From contig NZ_DASUCC010000097.1 of the NCBI RefSeq assembly GCF_035762905.1, positions 1-64,000 of the forward strand: a DNA stretch of 64,000 nt, given 5' to 3'. Position 1 is the stretch's first letter. Each line of letters begins with the position of its first letter. This DNA comes from DASYTH01 sp035762905 (GTDB taxonomy: Bacteria > Actinomycetota > Actinomycetes > Mycobacteriales > Pseudonocardiaceae). Below, in pieces: positions 8,572-17,738 of the stretch. The position numbers and the translations under genes are program-made. The notes beneath the pieces are model-generated. The model did no database searches and was not told where the DNA came from. It saw only the letters and a program-made list of their open reading frames with translations.

Positions 8572-9417
8572 ATGAAAATCCCTCTCGTTATCGCCGCGCT
8601 CGTGCTGAGCGGCACCGGCGTGCTGGTCGCCACCCCGGTGCGGGCCGCCCAGACCGACACGATCACCGCCGACCGGGCCACGGTCCGCGAGGTGCCCGGC
8701 CGGCTGGTGCTGGCCAACGCCACCGCGGGCGACCAGGCCGAGGTGACCGCCTACTGCGGCGGCTGGGTGCGGGTCCGGCTGAACCCGCGGCACGCCATGG
8801 CCACCCCGGTCGGCTGGGTCATGCGGGGCCACCTGCGCCGGGCCAGCCAGCCGGGCGGGCTGGACGGGGTCCGCGAGGCGTGCGGCACCGACCTGGACCG
8901 GTGGCGGGACTGGGTGGGCGCGATCAACGCGCCGTTCCACTCGCTGCGCCAGGTGGACGGCCGCTGGCGGCGGGTGGTGTTCGGCACCGGGGTCACCCTG
9001 GCCGCCACCGCGGACTGCGTGCTGTCGCTGAACTACACCCGCCACGCCGACGGGCCGGACCAGGTCGACCCGGCGCAGCGGGTGTCCGGGCTGGACCTGA
9101 ACCGGGTCGCCTACCGGTACGTGACCAAGGACGGCTCGGTGGCGCTGGTCAGCGCGCCGCGGCCGGGCGGCAGCTACGGGGTGTGGGGGTTCGTGCCGGC
9201 CGGCTGCGTGCAGCCCAAGGGGGACCGGTCCACGGTGTACTTCGACGAGCCGATGATCCAGCTGCGGGACATCGGCGGTCTGCGCCCCGGGGTCGGCTAC
9301 TCGTCGGCGACGGTCCGGGAGCGGGGTTGCTCGGCGGCGGTGCGCAGTCCCGGGCAGCCGCGGTTCGGGTACTGGCCGAACCCGAACCCGGAGAACCGGC
9401 CGCTCTGCCCGGTCTGA
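8572..9417 (+). CDS. Secreted protein of unknown function, SH3-like N-terminal part
   Basis: The 281-residue product starts with a clear Sec signal peptide (cleavage near residue 26, after ARA-type residues). The next ~65 residues resemble a small extracellular SH3-like beta domain, with an AYCGGWVRVRL segment. The rest is beta-rich with several Cys residues (CGT, DCVLSLN, GCVQP, RGCSAA) that could form disulfides. There is no lipobox or anchor. The ribosome site before the ATG is weak (TAGGCAC). It is followed by another secreted protein on the same strand. The role is unknown. Confidence 0.7.
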   Translation: MKIPLVIAALVLSGTGVLVATPVRAAQTDTITADRATVREVPGRLVLANATAGDQAEVTAYCGGWVRVRLNPRHAMATPVGWVMRGHLRRASQPGGLDGVREACGTDLDRWRDWVGAINAPFHSLRQVDGRWRRVVFGTGVTLAATADCVLSLNYTRHADGPDQVDPAQRVSGLDLNRVAYRYVTKDGSVALVSAPRPGGSYGVWGFVPAGCVQPKGDRSTVYFDEPMIQLRDIGGLRPGVGYSSATVRERGCSAAVRSPGQPRFGYWPNPNPENRPLCPV

Positions 9418-9502
9418 GTGTTAACCGGGGATTGTTGACCCCGTTCACCTGCGTGCGACAGATTCGGTGACGTTCCGACGTGACCCTGCACACGGAGGTG
9501 CC

Positions 9503-10129
9503 ATGTTTTCCCTGCGAAATCTGTGCGCCCTTTTCACGGCGTTACTCGCGGTGCTCGTGTTCGCCGCCCCGGCGAACGCGACACCGCCCGGCATTCCCAG
9601 CACCACCACCGCCCGTTCCGAGCTGGCCGAGCTGCGGGTGGCCGCGGACGGGTCCAGCTCCGGCTACTCGCGGGATCTGTTCCCGCACTGGAGCACGGTC
9701 TCCGGCAGCTGCAACACCCGGGAAACCGTGCTGCGCCGGGACGGCACCAGCGTGGTGACCGACTCGTCCTGCGCGTCGGTGTCCGGGCGCTGGTTCAGCC
9801 CGTACGACGGCGCCACCTGGACCGCGGCGTCCGATGTGGACATCGACCACATCGTGCCGCTGGCCAACGCCTGGCGCACCGGCGCCTCGAGATGGACCAC
9901 CGCCCAGCGCCAGCAGTTCGCCAACGACCTGTCCGGCCCGCAGCTGATCGCGGTGACCGACAACGTCAACCAGTCCAAGAGCGACCAGACCCCGGCGACC
10001 TGGAAGCCGCCGCGCACCACGTACTGGTGCACCTACGCGAAGATGTGGGTGCACACCAAGTTCCGGTGGACGCTGACGGTCAACACGGCGGAGAAGGCGG
10101 CGCTGACCGACATGCTCAACCGCTGCTGA
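9503..10129 (+). CDS. Secreted HNH-family nuclease (DUF1524/GmrSD C-terminal type)
   Basis: The protein is predicted to cleave DNA or RNA outside the cell. The start is ATG 9503, with GGAGGT 5 bases upstream. The 208-residue product has a signal peptide ending near residue 27 (PANA). The HNH core shows DIDHIVPLANAW with catalytic His near residue 116, then an LSGPQLIAVTDNVNQSK segment supplying the Asn and second metal-site residues. Such small secreted nucleases are common in actinomycetes. The gene end overlaps the convergent DUF3151 gene by 14 bases. Confidence 0.88.
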   Translation: MFSLRNLCALFTALLAVLVFAAPANATPPGIPSTTTARSELAELRVAADGSSSGYSRDLFPHWSTVSGSCNTRETVLRRDGTSVVTDSSCASVSGRWFSPYDGATWTAASDVDIDHIVPLANAWRTGASRWTTAQRQQFANDLSGPQLIAVTDNVNQSKSDQTPATWKPPRTTYWCTYAKMWVHTKFRWTLTVNTAEKAALTDMLNRC

Positions 10130-10522
10130 TCGCCTTCGCGGCGGCCGGGTCGGAGTCGTCGAGGAACCGGGCACAGCGCTCGTACTCCTCGGTCTCGCCG
10201 ATCGCCTGCGCGGCGCTGGCCAGTGCGGCCAGCGCCCGCAGGAAGCCCTGGTTGGGGCGGTGTGACCAGGGGACCGGGCCGTGACCCTTCCAGCCGGCCC
10301 GGCGCAGCTGGTCCAAGCCGCGGTGGTAGCCGGTGCGGGCGTAGGCGTAGCCGGCCACCGGGTCGCCGGCGGACAACGAACGCTCGGCCAGTGCCGCCCA
10401 GCCCTCGCTGAAGTCCGGCCAGGAGCTCACCACCTCGACCGGGTCGGCGCCGGAGTCCAGCGCGGCCTGCGGCTCGGGACGGTCGGGCAGCCGGGTGGGT
10501 TCCGGCCCAAGGAGGTTGGTCA

Positions 10523-10523
<1 letters not shown>
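10116..10523 (-). CDS. DUF3151 domain protein
   Basis: This 135-residue cytosolic protein matches the actinobacterial DUF3151 family in size and in the central PVAGYAYARTGYHRGLDQLR-type helical stretch and GFLRALAALA helix. No function is established. The ATG shares one base with the fba stop (TGATG), so it is translated with the aldolase. Such tight coupling, known in other actinomycetes, suggests a role near central metabolism, but this is inference only. Confidence 0.85.
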
Positions 10524-11557
<1,034 letters not shown>

Positions 11558-11660
11558 GGGAAACGTCCTCCTCGAAGCCGGCACGGCGCTCTTACCGTCG
11601 GTCAGATCCTATTCGCCGGCCGGAGCGAGGAACTCACGCCGCCAGGAGGATATTGGGTAC

Positions 11661-11945
11661 ATGGCAACCGCACGCTGGAATGGCGAGATCATCGCCGAGA
11701 GCGACCAGACCACCGTGGTCGAAGGCAACCACTACTTCCCCATTTCGTCGGTGCGCAAGGAGTACCTGCGCCCCTCCGAAACGCACACCACCTGCCCGTG
11801 GAAGGGCGAGGCCAGCTACTACACGCTGGACGTCGGCGGTCAGCGCAACGAGGACGCCGCCTGGTACTACCCGGAGCCCAAGAAGGAGGCCGCGCAGATC
11901 CGGGACCACGTCGCGTTCTGGCGCGGGGTCGAGGTCAGCGCCTGA
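11661..11945 (+). CDS. DUF427 domain protein
   Basis: The 94-residue product starts at ATG 11661, with AGGAGG 12 bases upstream. It shows the DUF427 pattern: RWNGEIIAESD, then VVEGNHYFP, then CPWKGEASYY and a C-terminal DHVAFW. The family is a small beta-barrel domain with no assigned enzyme activity. It is divergent from fba and convergent with the LLM oxidoreductase, whose end it overlaps by 11 bases. Confidence 0.88.
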   Translation: MATARWNGEIIAESDQTTVVEGNHYFPISSVRKEYLRPSETHTTCPWKGEASYYTLDVGGQRNEDAAWYYPEPKKEAAQIRDHVAFWRGVEVSA

Positions 11946-12780
11946 GATCGAGCAGCGCGGGAGCCAGCCGGCCAAGCGCCGCGAGCCGGTCGGCTCCCGC
12001 GTTGAGCACCTGGATCGCGACATGGTCGGCACCGGCCCGCAGGTGTTCGGCCACCCGGTCCCGCACGGCCCGCTCGTCGCCCCAGGCGACCAGGTCGTCC
12101 ACCAGCCGGTCGCTGCCGGCACCGGCCAGGTCGCCGTCGGCGTAGCCGAGCCGGCGCAGGTTCCTGGTGTAGTCGGGCAGCGCAAGGTACGGCCGCACGG
12201 CGCACCGGGCCACCGCCCGGGCCCGGTCCGGATCGGTCTCCAGCAGCACCTTCTGCTCGGGCGCGAGCAGCGCACCGGGGCCGAGGATCTCCCGGGCCCG
12301 GCGGGTGTGCTCGGGCGGGACCAGGTACGGGTGGGCGCCTGCGGCGCGCCCGGCGGACAGGGCGAGCATCCGCGGGCCGAGCGCGGCCAGCACCCGCTGA
12401 CCGGCCGGCACGCCCCGCTCGTCGAACCCATCGAGAAACTCGGTCAGCCGCTGGTACGGGCCGGCGCCGGCCGCCTCCCGGTGCCCGGCGCCGATGCCGA
12501 GCACGAACCGGCCGGGATGGTTGCCGTCCACCCGGTGGAAGGCATGCGCCAGTTCCGCCGTTCCGGTGTCCCAGAGGTTGACGATCCCGGTCGCGACCGG
12601 GATCCGCGCCGAGCCGGCGAGCAGCGCCTCGGCCAGCCCGAGATCCCCGGACGGGGAGCCGCCGAGCCAGAACGCGCCGTAGCCGAGCCGGTCCAGCTCG
12701 GCGACCGCCTCGGTGAGATCGATTCCCTGCCAGCGTTGCGGCGCGGCCCAGACGCCGACCGCCCCGATGTCGACTGCCAT
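11935..12780 (-). CDS. LLM-class F420-dependent oxidoreductase
   Basis: The 281-residue protein belongs to the luciferase-like monooxygenase fold, probably using coenzyme F420, which is common in this group. The N-terminal part contains LDRLGYGAFWLGGS and an ATGIVNLWDT stretch, then FVLGIGAGHRE, typical of the TIGR03620-like branch. The substrate is unknown. No partner operon gene is on its strand. F420 rather than FMN is inferred from the family, not seen directly. Confidence 0.85.
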   Translation of the reverse strand: MAVDIGAVGVWAAPQRWQGIDLTEAVAELDRLGYGAFWLGGSPSGDLGLAEALLAGSARIPVATGIVNLWDTGTAELAHAFHRVDGNHPGRFVLGIGAGHREAAGAGPYQRLTEFLDGFDERGVPAGQRVLAALGPRMLALSAGRAAGAHPYLVPPEHTRRAREILGPGALLAPEQKVLLETDPDRARAVARCAVRPYLALPDYTRNLRRLGYADGDLAGAGSDRLVDDLVAWGDERAVRDRVAEHLRAGADHVAIQVLNAGADRLAALGRLAPALLDLRR

Positions 12781-12826
12781 ACCGCATGCCTACCCGGATC
12801 GGCCGGCCCGGTCCACTTTCTGACTC

Positions 12827-12841
12827 GCAGTAGCTTACTGC
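12827..12841. promoter_or_regulatory. Perfect 15-bp palindrome, probable repressor operator
   Basis: The site is GCAGTA-GCT-TACTGC, a perfect 6-bp inverted repeat with a 3-base spacer. It ends 25 bases before the ATG of the SDR gene at 12867. A second partly overlapping element, TTACTGCCGGTAGG, starts at 12835 and resembles the fadE5 operators at 43.5 kb. The size and place fit a TetR-type operator. The cognate regulator is unknown. Confidence 0.55.
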
Positions 12842-12866
12842 CGGTAGGTTTCGGTACGGTGCCCGC

Positions 12867-13781
12867 ATGGGTGCACGCGGACGATCGGTCAAGGGCAAGG
12901 TCGTGCTGATCACCGGAGCGGCCAGGGGCATCGGCGCCGGGGTGGCGAAGGACCTGGCCGCGCGCGGCGCGAAGGTGGCGCTGGTCGGCCTGGAACCGGA
13001 GGAGCTGGCCGCGGTCGCGGCGGCGTGCGGGCCGGACGCCGGTGCCTGGCCGGCGGACGTGACCAGTTGGCCGGACCTGGAGCGGGCGGTCGCCGGGGTG
13101 GTCGAGCGGTACGGCGGGATCGACGTGGTGATCGCCAACGCCGGCATCGCGGCCACCGGCTTCACCCGGTCCATCGACCCGGCCGCGTTCGAGCGGGTGA
13201 TCGAGGTGGACCTGCTCGGCGTCTGGCGCACGGTCCGGGTCACCCTGCCGCACCTGATCGAGCGCCGTGGCTACGCGCTGCTGGTCTCCTCGCTCGCGGC
13301 GATCGTGCACATCCCCGGCAACGCGGCGTACAGCGCGGCCAAGGCCGGGGTCGAGGCGTTCGCCAACAGCCTGCGGGCCGAGGTCCGCCACCTCGGCGTG
13401 GACGTCGGCGTGGTGCACCCGACCTGGATCGCCACCGACATGGTCAACAGCGCGTCCGAGCATCCGGTGTTCGGGCCGCTGCGCGCGTCCAGTCCGGGCC
13501 TGTCCGGCAAGACCTACCCGCCGTCGGTGGCGGTGAAGCTGATCGTGGCCGGCGTCGCGCGGCGGGCCCGCGCGGTGCACGTGCCCGGCTGGGTCGGCGT
13601 GGTCAAGCTGTTCCGCGCGCTGCTGCCGCGGATCGTCGAGCGGCAGGCCCGCGCGATCGTGCCGGGAGCGGACGCCGCCGCGCTGGCGGACATCGAGAAC
13701 CGGGGCGCGGCGGAGGCGAGCATGGTCGGGCCGGGCGGGCGGGCCGCGGCGGACAGCGCGAACACGCGGACGGCGGGGTAG
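12867..13781 (+). CDS. Short-chain dehydrogenase/reductase, classical type
   Basis: The 304-residue protein has the NAD(P)-binding TGAARGIG motif at residues 17-24, the NAG(I) motif near residue 90 and the catalytic YSAAK motif near residues 152-156. The extra C-terminal stretch of about 50 residues is charged and Ala-rich and may lie outside the core fold. The substrate is unknown. It is followed after 4 bases by a PPOX-class gene on the same strand, so the two are probably co-transcribed, under the palindrome just upstream. Confidence 0.9.
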   Translation: MGARGRSVKGKVVLITGAARGIGAGVAKDLAARGAKVALVGLEPEELAAVAAACGPDAGAWPADVTSWPDLERAVAGVVERYGGIDVVIANAGIAATGFTRSIDPAAFERVIEVDLLGVWRTVRVTLPHLIERRGYALLVSSLAAIVHIPGNAAYSAAKAGVEAFANSLRAEVRHLGVDVGVVHPTWIATDMVNSASEHPVFGPLRASSPGLSGKTYPPSVAVKLIVAGVARRARAVHVPGWVGVVKLFRALLPRIVERQARAIVPGADAAALADIENRGAAEASMVGPGGRAAADSANTRTAG

Positions 13782-13785
13782 CGGC

Positions 13786-14256
13786 ATGGCATCGCGGCGC
13801 GACGAGATCCGGATGACACCCGAGGAGATCTCGGGACTGCTGGCGGACGAGCTGACCGCGCAGGTCGCCACCATCGGACCGAACGGCCGGCCGCACCTGG
13901 TGCCGGTGTTCTACGTGCCGCGCGGCGCGGGCCTGGCCACCTGGACCTATACCAAGTCGCAGAAGGTGGCCAACCTGCGCCGGCTGCCGCAGGCCACCGT
14001 GCTGGTGGAGACCGGAACGGTCTACGCGGAGCTGCGCGGGGTGTCCATGGAGTGCGACGTGGAGATCAGCACCGACCTGGAGGAGATCACCGCGATCGGA
14101 CAGGAGCTGACCGTGCGGATGCTGGCCGGCGCCGACGACGTGGCCACCTCGGCCAGCCAGTTCATCCGGGCGCAGGCGGCCAAGCGGGTTGGCCTCGTGT
14201 TCACCCCGACGAAGGTGGTCAGCTGGGACCACCTCAAGCTCGGCGGCGGCTACTGA
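13786..14256 (+). CDS. PPOX-class (pyridoxamine oxidase-like) F420/FMN-binding protein
   Basis: The 156-residue split-barrel protein contains AQVATIGPNGRPHLVPVFY, the typical cofactor-binding start of the family, and a TKSQKVANLRR segment. Actinobacterial members of this branch bind F420 or FMN and act as small-molecule reductases or oxidases; the substrate is unknown. It lies 4 bases after the SDR stop. Its end overlaps the convergent YciI-like gene by 7 bases. Confidence 0.85.
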   Translation: MASRRDEIRMTPEEISGLLADELTAQVATIGPNGRPHLVPVFYVPRGAGLATWTYTKSQKVANLRRLPQATVLVETGTVYAELRGVSMECDVEISTDLEEITAIGQELTVRMLAGADDVATSASQFIRAQAAKRVGLVFTPTKVVSWDHLKLGGGY

Positions 14257-14540
14257 GGCGGCGCGGCCCAGGGCCCCAGCGTGATCGTCCACTCGCGCAC
14301 CACCCGGCCGTCCGAGACCTCCTCTGTGGTGTACGGATCCCCGGCCAGCAGCAGGTTCAGCTCGTCGATGTCGGCCACCCGGTACACCGCGAACCCGGAC
14401 TCGCCGTCCACGAACGGTCCGCCGGCGAGCACCTTGCCCTGCGCCGCCAGATCGTCCAGGTAGGCCCGGTGCCGCGGCCGGACCGCCTGCAGCCGGTCCC
14501 GGTCGGCCGTGTAACGGGTCTCCACCGTGAAGTCGGGCAT
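14250..14540 (-). CDS. YciI-related domain protein
   Basis: The 96-residue protein has the dimeric alpha-beta (ferredoxin-like) YciI pattern: a YTADRDRLQAVRPRHRAYL helix start, then AGGPFVDGESGFAVYR and an ADIDELNLLLAGDPY helix. The conserved His of the first helix (PRHRAYL) and the Asp of GDPY are present. Enzyme activity in the family is largely unproven. It is divergent from the SigE-family sigma gene across 35 bases, so the two promoters must overlap. Confidence 0.88.
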   Translation of the reverse strand: MPDFTVETRYTADRDRLQAVRPRHRAYLDDLAAQGKVLAGGPFVDGESGFAVYRVADIDELNLLLAGDPYTTEEVSDGRVVREWTITLGPWAAPPQ

Positions 14541-14575
14541 AGGGGCAACCCCTTTCCGCCAGGTAGGGTCCTCAC

Positions 14576-15175
14576 GTGCCAGGGGATGGTATAGACCGCA
14601 TCGAGGGAACCGCCGAACGCAGCGTCGAGCGCACGCTGTCCCGGCTGCATGCGATCGACACGCGCAGCGTGCCGCCGCCCGCGCCGGAGGCTCCGCTGAC
14701 GCTGGAGGACCTGTACCGCACGCATCGGATGCGGCTGATCCGGCTGGCCCTGCTGCTGGTGGACGAGCCGGCCACGGCCGAGGACGTGGTGCAGGAGGCG
14801 TTCACCGGCCTGCACCGCAACTGGGGGAACCTGCGCGACGCCGCCGCCGCGGTCGGCTACCTGCGCACCGCCGTGGTCAACGGGTCGCGCAGCGTGCTGC
14901 GCCGGCGCAAGACCGCGCGCGAGTACACCCCGCCGCACGCGGTGAACGCCCGGTCGGCGGAGAGCCTGGCGATGCTCACCGCCGAGCACCAGTCGGTCGT
15001 CCGGGCGCTGTCGCACCTGCCGCCGCGCCAGCGGGAGGTGTTGGTGCTGCGGTACTACGGCAACCTCACCGAGTCCGAGATCGCCGAGGCGGCCGGGATC
15101 TCGAAGGGCACGGTCAAGTCCACCGCCTCGCGGGCGCTCGAGGCATTGCAGAAGATCATGAACCCGCCGCACTGA
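14576..15175 (+). CDS. SigE-family ECF-type RNA polymerase sigma factor
   Basis: The 199-residue protein has sigma region 2 (LYRTHRMRLIRLALLLV, then DVVQEAFTGLHRNW) at about residues 45-85. Region 4 (LPPRQREVLVLRYYGNLTE with a helix-turn-helix ending GTVKSTASRAL) is at about residues 148-195. No anti-sigma gene is adjacent. The GTG at 14576 has AGGTAGGG 7 bases upstream. An internal GTG at 14669 would remove a non-conserved leader but has no ribosome site. A DasR-like box lies just inside the frame, and nagA follows 60 bases after the stop. Confidence 0.88.
   Translation: MPGDGIDRIEGTAERSVERTLSRLHAIDTRSVPPPAPEAPLTLEDLYRTHRMRLIRLALLLVDEPATAEDVVQEAFTGLHRNWGNLRDAAAAVGYLRTAVVNGSRSVLRRRKTAREYTPPHAVNARSAESLAMLTAEHQSVVRALSHLPPRQREVLVLRYYGNLTESEIAEAAGISKGTVKSTASRALEALQKIMNPPH
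14585..14600. promoter_or_regulatory. DasR-like (dre) box over the sigma-factor start
   Basis: This position contains TGGTATAGACCG. It shares the 12-mer ATGGTATAGACC with the box before nagA and matches the known actinomycete DasR element TGGTCTAGACCA at 10 of 12 positions. It lies 9-24 bases inside the sigma reading frame, where a bound GntR-type repressor could block elongation or a leaderless start. Confidence 0.5.
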
Positions 15176-15182
15176 ATCGCAC

Positions 15183-15198
15183 TATGGTATAGACCAAT
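15183..15198. promoter_or_regulatory. DasR-responsive element (dre) upstream of nagA
   Basis: The 16-mer contains TGGTATAGACCA, one base away from the DasR consensus core TGGTCTAGACCA. It lies 38 bases before the nagA start. DasR is the GntR regulator of N-acetylglucosamine use in actinomycetes, so the site and the gene fit each other. Confidence 0.82.
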
Positions 15199-15235
15199 GA
15201 GTCGTTTGGTCGGTGCCATGGAGAGTGGGTGCGGC

Positions 15236-16378
15236 ATGCGAGGGCAGCTGATCGCCGGGGGACGGGTGGTCACCCCTGACGGAGTGCTCGACCCGGGATG
15301 GGTCCTGGTGGAGCGCGGGTCGATCGGCGCGGTCGGCACCGGCCCGTCGCCGGCCGGGGCCACCGAGGTGGTCGACGCCGGCGGCGCCTGGGTGGTGCCC
15401 GGGTTCGTCGACATCCACTGCCACGGCGGCGGCGGCGAGTCGTTCGCCGGGGCCGAGCCGGAGCGGGCGGCCCGGGCGGTCGCCGCGCACCGCCGGCACG
15501 GCACCACCACGCTGCTGGCCAGCCTGGTCTCCCGGCCGGTGCCGGAGCTTGCCCGGCAGATCGCCGCGCTGGCCGACCTGGTCGACGACGGGCTGCTCAC
15601 CGGTATCCACCTGGAGGGCCCGTTCCTGTCCGTCGCGCGGTGCGGGGCGCACGACCCGGCCGTGCTGCGCCCGCCGGACGAGGACGCCGTGACCAGCCTG
15701 CTCACCGCCGGCCGCGGCGCGGTGCGCATGGTCACCATCGCGCCCGAGCTGGACGGCGCGCTGCCCGCGGTGAAGCAGCTGGTCAGCTCCGGCGTGCTGG
15801 CCGCGATCGGGCACACAGACGCCACCGAGGCCCAGGTGCGGCCGGCCATCGACGCCGGCGCGGCCGTGGCCACCCACCTGTTCAACGGGATGCGCCCGCT
15901 GCACCACCGCGAGCCCGGGCCGATCGGCACGCTGCTCGACGACGAGCGGGTGACCGTCGAGCTGATCTGCGACCTGGTGCACGTGCACCCCAGCGTGATC
16001 CGGATGGCCGCCCGGCACGCCGGCACCGGGCGGACCGTGCTGGTCACCGACGCGATCGCCGCGGCCGGGGTCGGCGACGGCGTCTACGACGTCGGCGGGT
16101 TGGCCGTGACCGTGGTGGACGGCGTGCCCACCCTGGCCGGCGGCGCGGCGCTGGCCGGCAGCACGCTGACCATGGACGCCGCGTTCCGCAACCTGGTCCG
16201 CGGCTGCGGCCTCGGCGTGCTCGAGGCGGTCGCCGCCACCGCCACCCGGCCGGCCGAGCTGCTCGGCCTGGCCAAGGTGACCGGCGCGCTCGTCCCCGGG
16301 CTCGCCGCCGACCTGGTGATCATGGATGCCAGCCTCCGGCCGACCGCGGTGCTGCGCCGGGGCGCCTGGGTGAGCTGA
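15236..16378 (+). CDS. nagA: N-acetylglucosamine-6-phosphate deacetylase
   Basis: This cytosolic amidohydrolase makes glucosamine-6-phosphate and acetate in GlcNAc catabolism and cell-wall recycling. The ATG at 15236 has GGAGAG upstream; ATG 15197 is less likely because it abuts the DasR box. The product has 380 residues. Visible motifs are DIHCHGGGG (metal-binding HxH), HLEGPFLS, IGHTDATEAQ, THLFNGMRPLHHREPG and VTDAIAAAG with the catalytic Asp. It is probably repressed by DasR. No nagB or kinase gene is adjacent in the window. Confidence 0.95.
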   Translation: MRGQLIAGGRVVTPDGVLDPGWVLVERGSIGAVGTGPSPAGATEVVDAGGAWVVPGFVDIHCHGGGGESFAGAEPERAARAVAAHRRHGTTTLLASLVSRPVPELARQIAALADLVDDGLLTGIHLEGPFLSVARCGAHDPAVLRPPDEDAVTSLLTAGRGAVRMVTIAPELDGALPAVKQLVSSGVLAAIGHTDATEAQVRPAIDAGAAVATHLFNGMRPLHHREPGPIGTLLDDERVTVELICDLVHVHPSVIRMAARHAGTGRTVLVTDAIAAAGVGDGVYDVGGLAVTVVDGVPTLAGGAALAGSTLTMDAAFRNLVRGCGLGVLEAVAATATRPAELLGLAKVTGALVPGLAADLVIMDASLRPTAVLRRGAWVS

Positions 16379-16414
16379 CGCCGGTGCGCTACCCGGCCGG
16401 GTAGCGTGCGAACC

Positions 16415-16687
16415 GTGGCGGAGAAGGAGGAGCGGTTGATCGCCGAGGCGCTGCGCGCGCAGGCGGCGAGCACCCCGGAGCCGAGCCCGCCGGCCGAGCC
16501 GAGCCTGGCCGGGTACGGGCTGTACTCCGGCACCGACCTGCCCCGCACCGCGCCGGTCGAGCCGGCCAGCCCGACCCGCCGGTTACCGCCGCCCGACCGA
16601 GGCGTTCCGGTGCTCGCCATCCTGATCCTGGCCGCCGCGCTCGGCCTGGCCGCCGGGGCTGTGGTCGGTCTGCTGACGCTGCTCTAG
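16415..16687 (+). CDS. Small membrane-anchored protein, unknown
   Basis: The protein has about 90 residues. The N-terminal KEERLIAEALRAQA helix is followed by a Pro-rich linker (about residues 20-65) and a single C-terminal transmembrane helix rich in Ala/Leu/Gly. Starts at GTG 16406, GTG 16415 and TTG 16436 (with a good AAGGAGG site) are all possible. I prefer 16415 from the N-terminal pattern of similar proteins. It sits 36 bases after nagA and 17 bases before a DedA gene. No function is known. Confidence 0.6.
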   Translation: MAEKEERLIAEALRAQAASTPEPSPPAEPSLAGYGLYSGTDLPRTAPVEPASPTRRLPPPDRGVPVLAILILAAALGLAAGAVVGLLTLL

Positions 16688-16704
16688 CCCGCGCAGGTAA
16701 CGTC

Positions 16705-17361
16705 ATGCGTGTGCCCGTGAACACGATGTCGATCCTGCCGTCCTGGCTCGATCCCGAGGTCCTGCTGACCAGCCTCGGCCCGTTCCTGCTCCCCGGCCTG
16801 TGCCTGATCATCTTCGCCGAGTGCGGCCTGCTGATCGGCTTCTTCATGCCGGGTGACTCGTTGCTGTTCACCGCCGGCCTGTTCGTGGCCAAGGGCTACA
16901 TCGACACGCCACTCTGGGTGGTGTGCGCGTTGCTGACCGTGTGCGCGTTCGTCGGCAACATGTGCGGGTACTGGATCGGCGCCAAGGCCGGCCCGGCACT
17001 GTTCAACAAGCCCGACTCCCGCCTGTTCAAGCAGGAGTACGTCGACAAGACCCACGAGTTCTTCGAGAGGTACGGCCCGCGCGCCATCGTCCTGGCCCGC
17101 TTCGTCCCCATCGTCCGCACGTTCATCACGGCCATCGCCGGCGTCGGCCGCATGGACCCGCGCAAGTACTTCATCTACTCCGCCATCGGCGGCGTCCTCT
17201 GGGCAACCGGCGTCACCGTGCTCGGCTACTACCTCGGCCGCATCCCCTTCGTCCACGAGAACATCGAGCTGATGCTCATCCTGATCGTGCTGATCTCGGT
17301 CCTCCCCATCGTCATCGAGGTCATCCGCGCCCGCCGCTCCCGCAAGGCCGAGGTCAGCTAG
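16705..17361 (+). CDS. DedA/VTT family membrane protein
   Basis: The 218-residue protein has the DedA (SNARE-associated) signature: an E-x(6)-PGDSLLF-type re-entrant segment (ECGLLIGFFMPGDSLLF) near residues 39-55, and FxRxxPxVRTF (ARFVPIVRTFITAIAG) near residues 131-146. Family members are linked to lipid flipping (for example undecaprenyl phosphate) and membrane homeostasis. Four or five transmembrane helices are visible. A second DedA gene lies at 20.5 kb. Its end overlaps the convergent vapC stop. Confidence 0.92.
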   Translation: MRVPVNTMSILPSWLDPEVLLTSLGPFLLPGLCLIIFAECGLLIGFFMPGDSLLFTAGLFVAKGYIDTPLWVVCALLTVCAFVGNMCGYWIGAKAGPALFNKPDSRLFKQEYVDKTHEFFERYGPRAIVLARFVPIVRTFITAIAGVGRMDPRKYFIYSAIGGVLWATGVTVLGYYLGRIPFVHENIELMLILIVLISVLPIVIEVIRARRSRKAEVS

Positions 17362-17738
17362 ACCTTCGACACCCGCACCCGGGCGATCGTGTTCGCGGCC
17401 AGAGCCGACATGTCCTTCGGATCGCTGGTCAGGATGAGGCCGCCGCCGGCATGGTCGGCGGTCGCCGCCACAATGGCGTCGATTGCGGATACCCGCGCCT
17501 TGGCTGTGTGCCGAAGTGTTGCGGCATGCCGGGCGATGAGGTCCGTTACCGGCCGGACGACACACTTCCGAACCAAGCGGTTGACCAGGAAGTCCCGGCG
17601 GTGATCGCCGGTCAGCGACTCGACGAGCACGCCGGTCGACACCACTGGCGGCCACTCCCCCCAGGCCATGACCTGCCGGAGTTTCGCGATGTCACCGGCG
17701 AGTGCGGACAGGCCGCCGGAATCCAGGATAAGCGTCAT
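17358..17738 (-). CDS. vapC: PIN-domain ribonuclease toxin of a VapBC module
   Basis: The 126-residue protein has PIN acidic residues in order: Asp near residue 6 (LILDSGGLSAL), Glu in LVESL, Asp in SAIDAIVAATA and Asp in TSDPKDM. This is the set needed for Mg-dependent RNA cleavage. The ATG at 17738 overlaps the antitoxin stop as ATGA, the usual coupled antitoxin-first order. The RNA target is unknown. VapC toxins often cut tRNA or rRNA loops. Confidence 0.88.
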   Translation of the reverse strand: MTLILDSGGLSALAGDIAKLRQVMAWGEWPPVVSTGVLVESLTGDHRRDFLVNRLVRKCVVRPVTDLIARHAATLRHTAKARVSAIDAIVAATADHAGGGLILTSDPKDMSALAANTIARVRVSKV

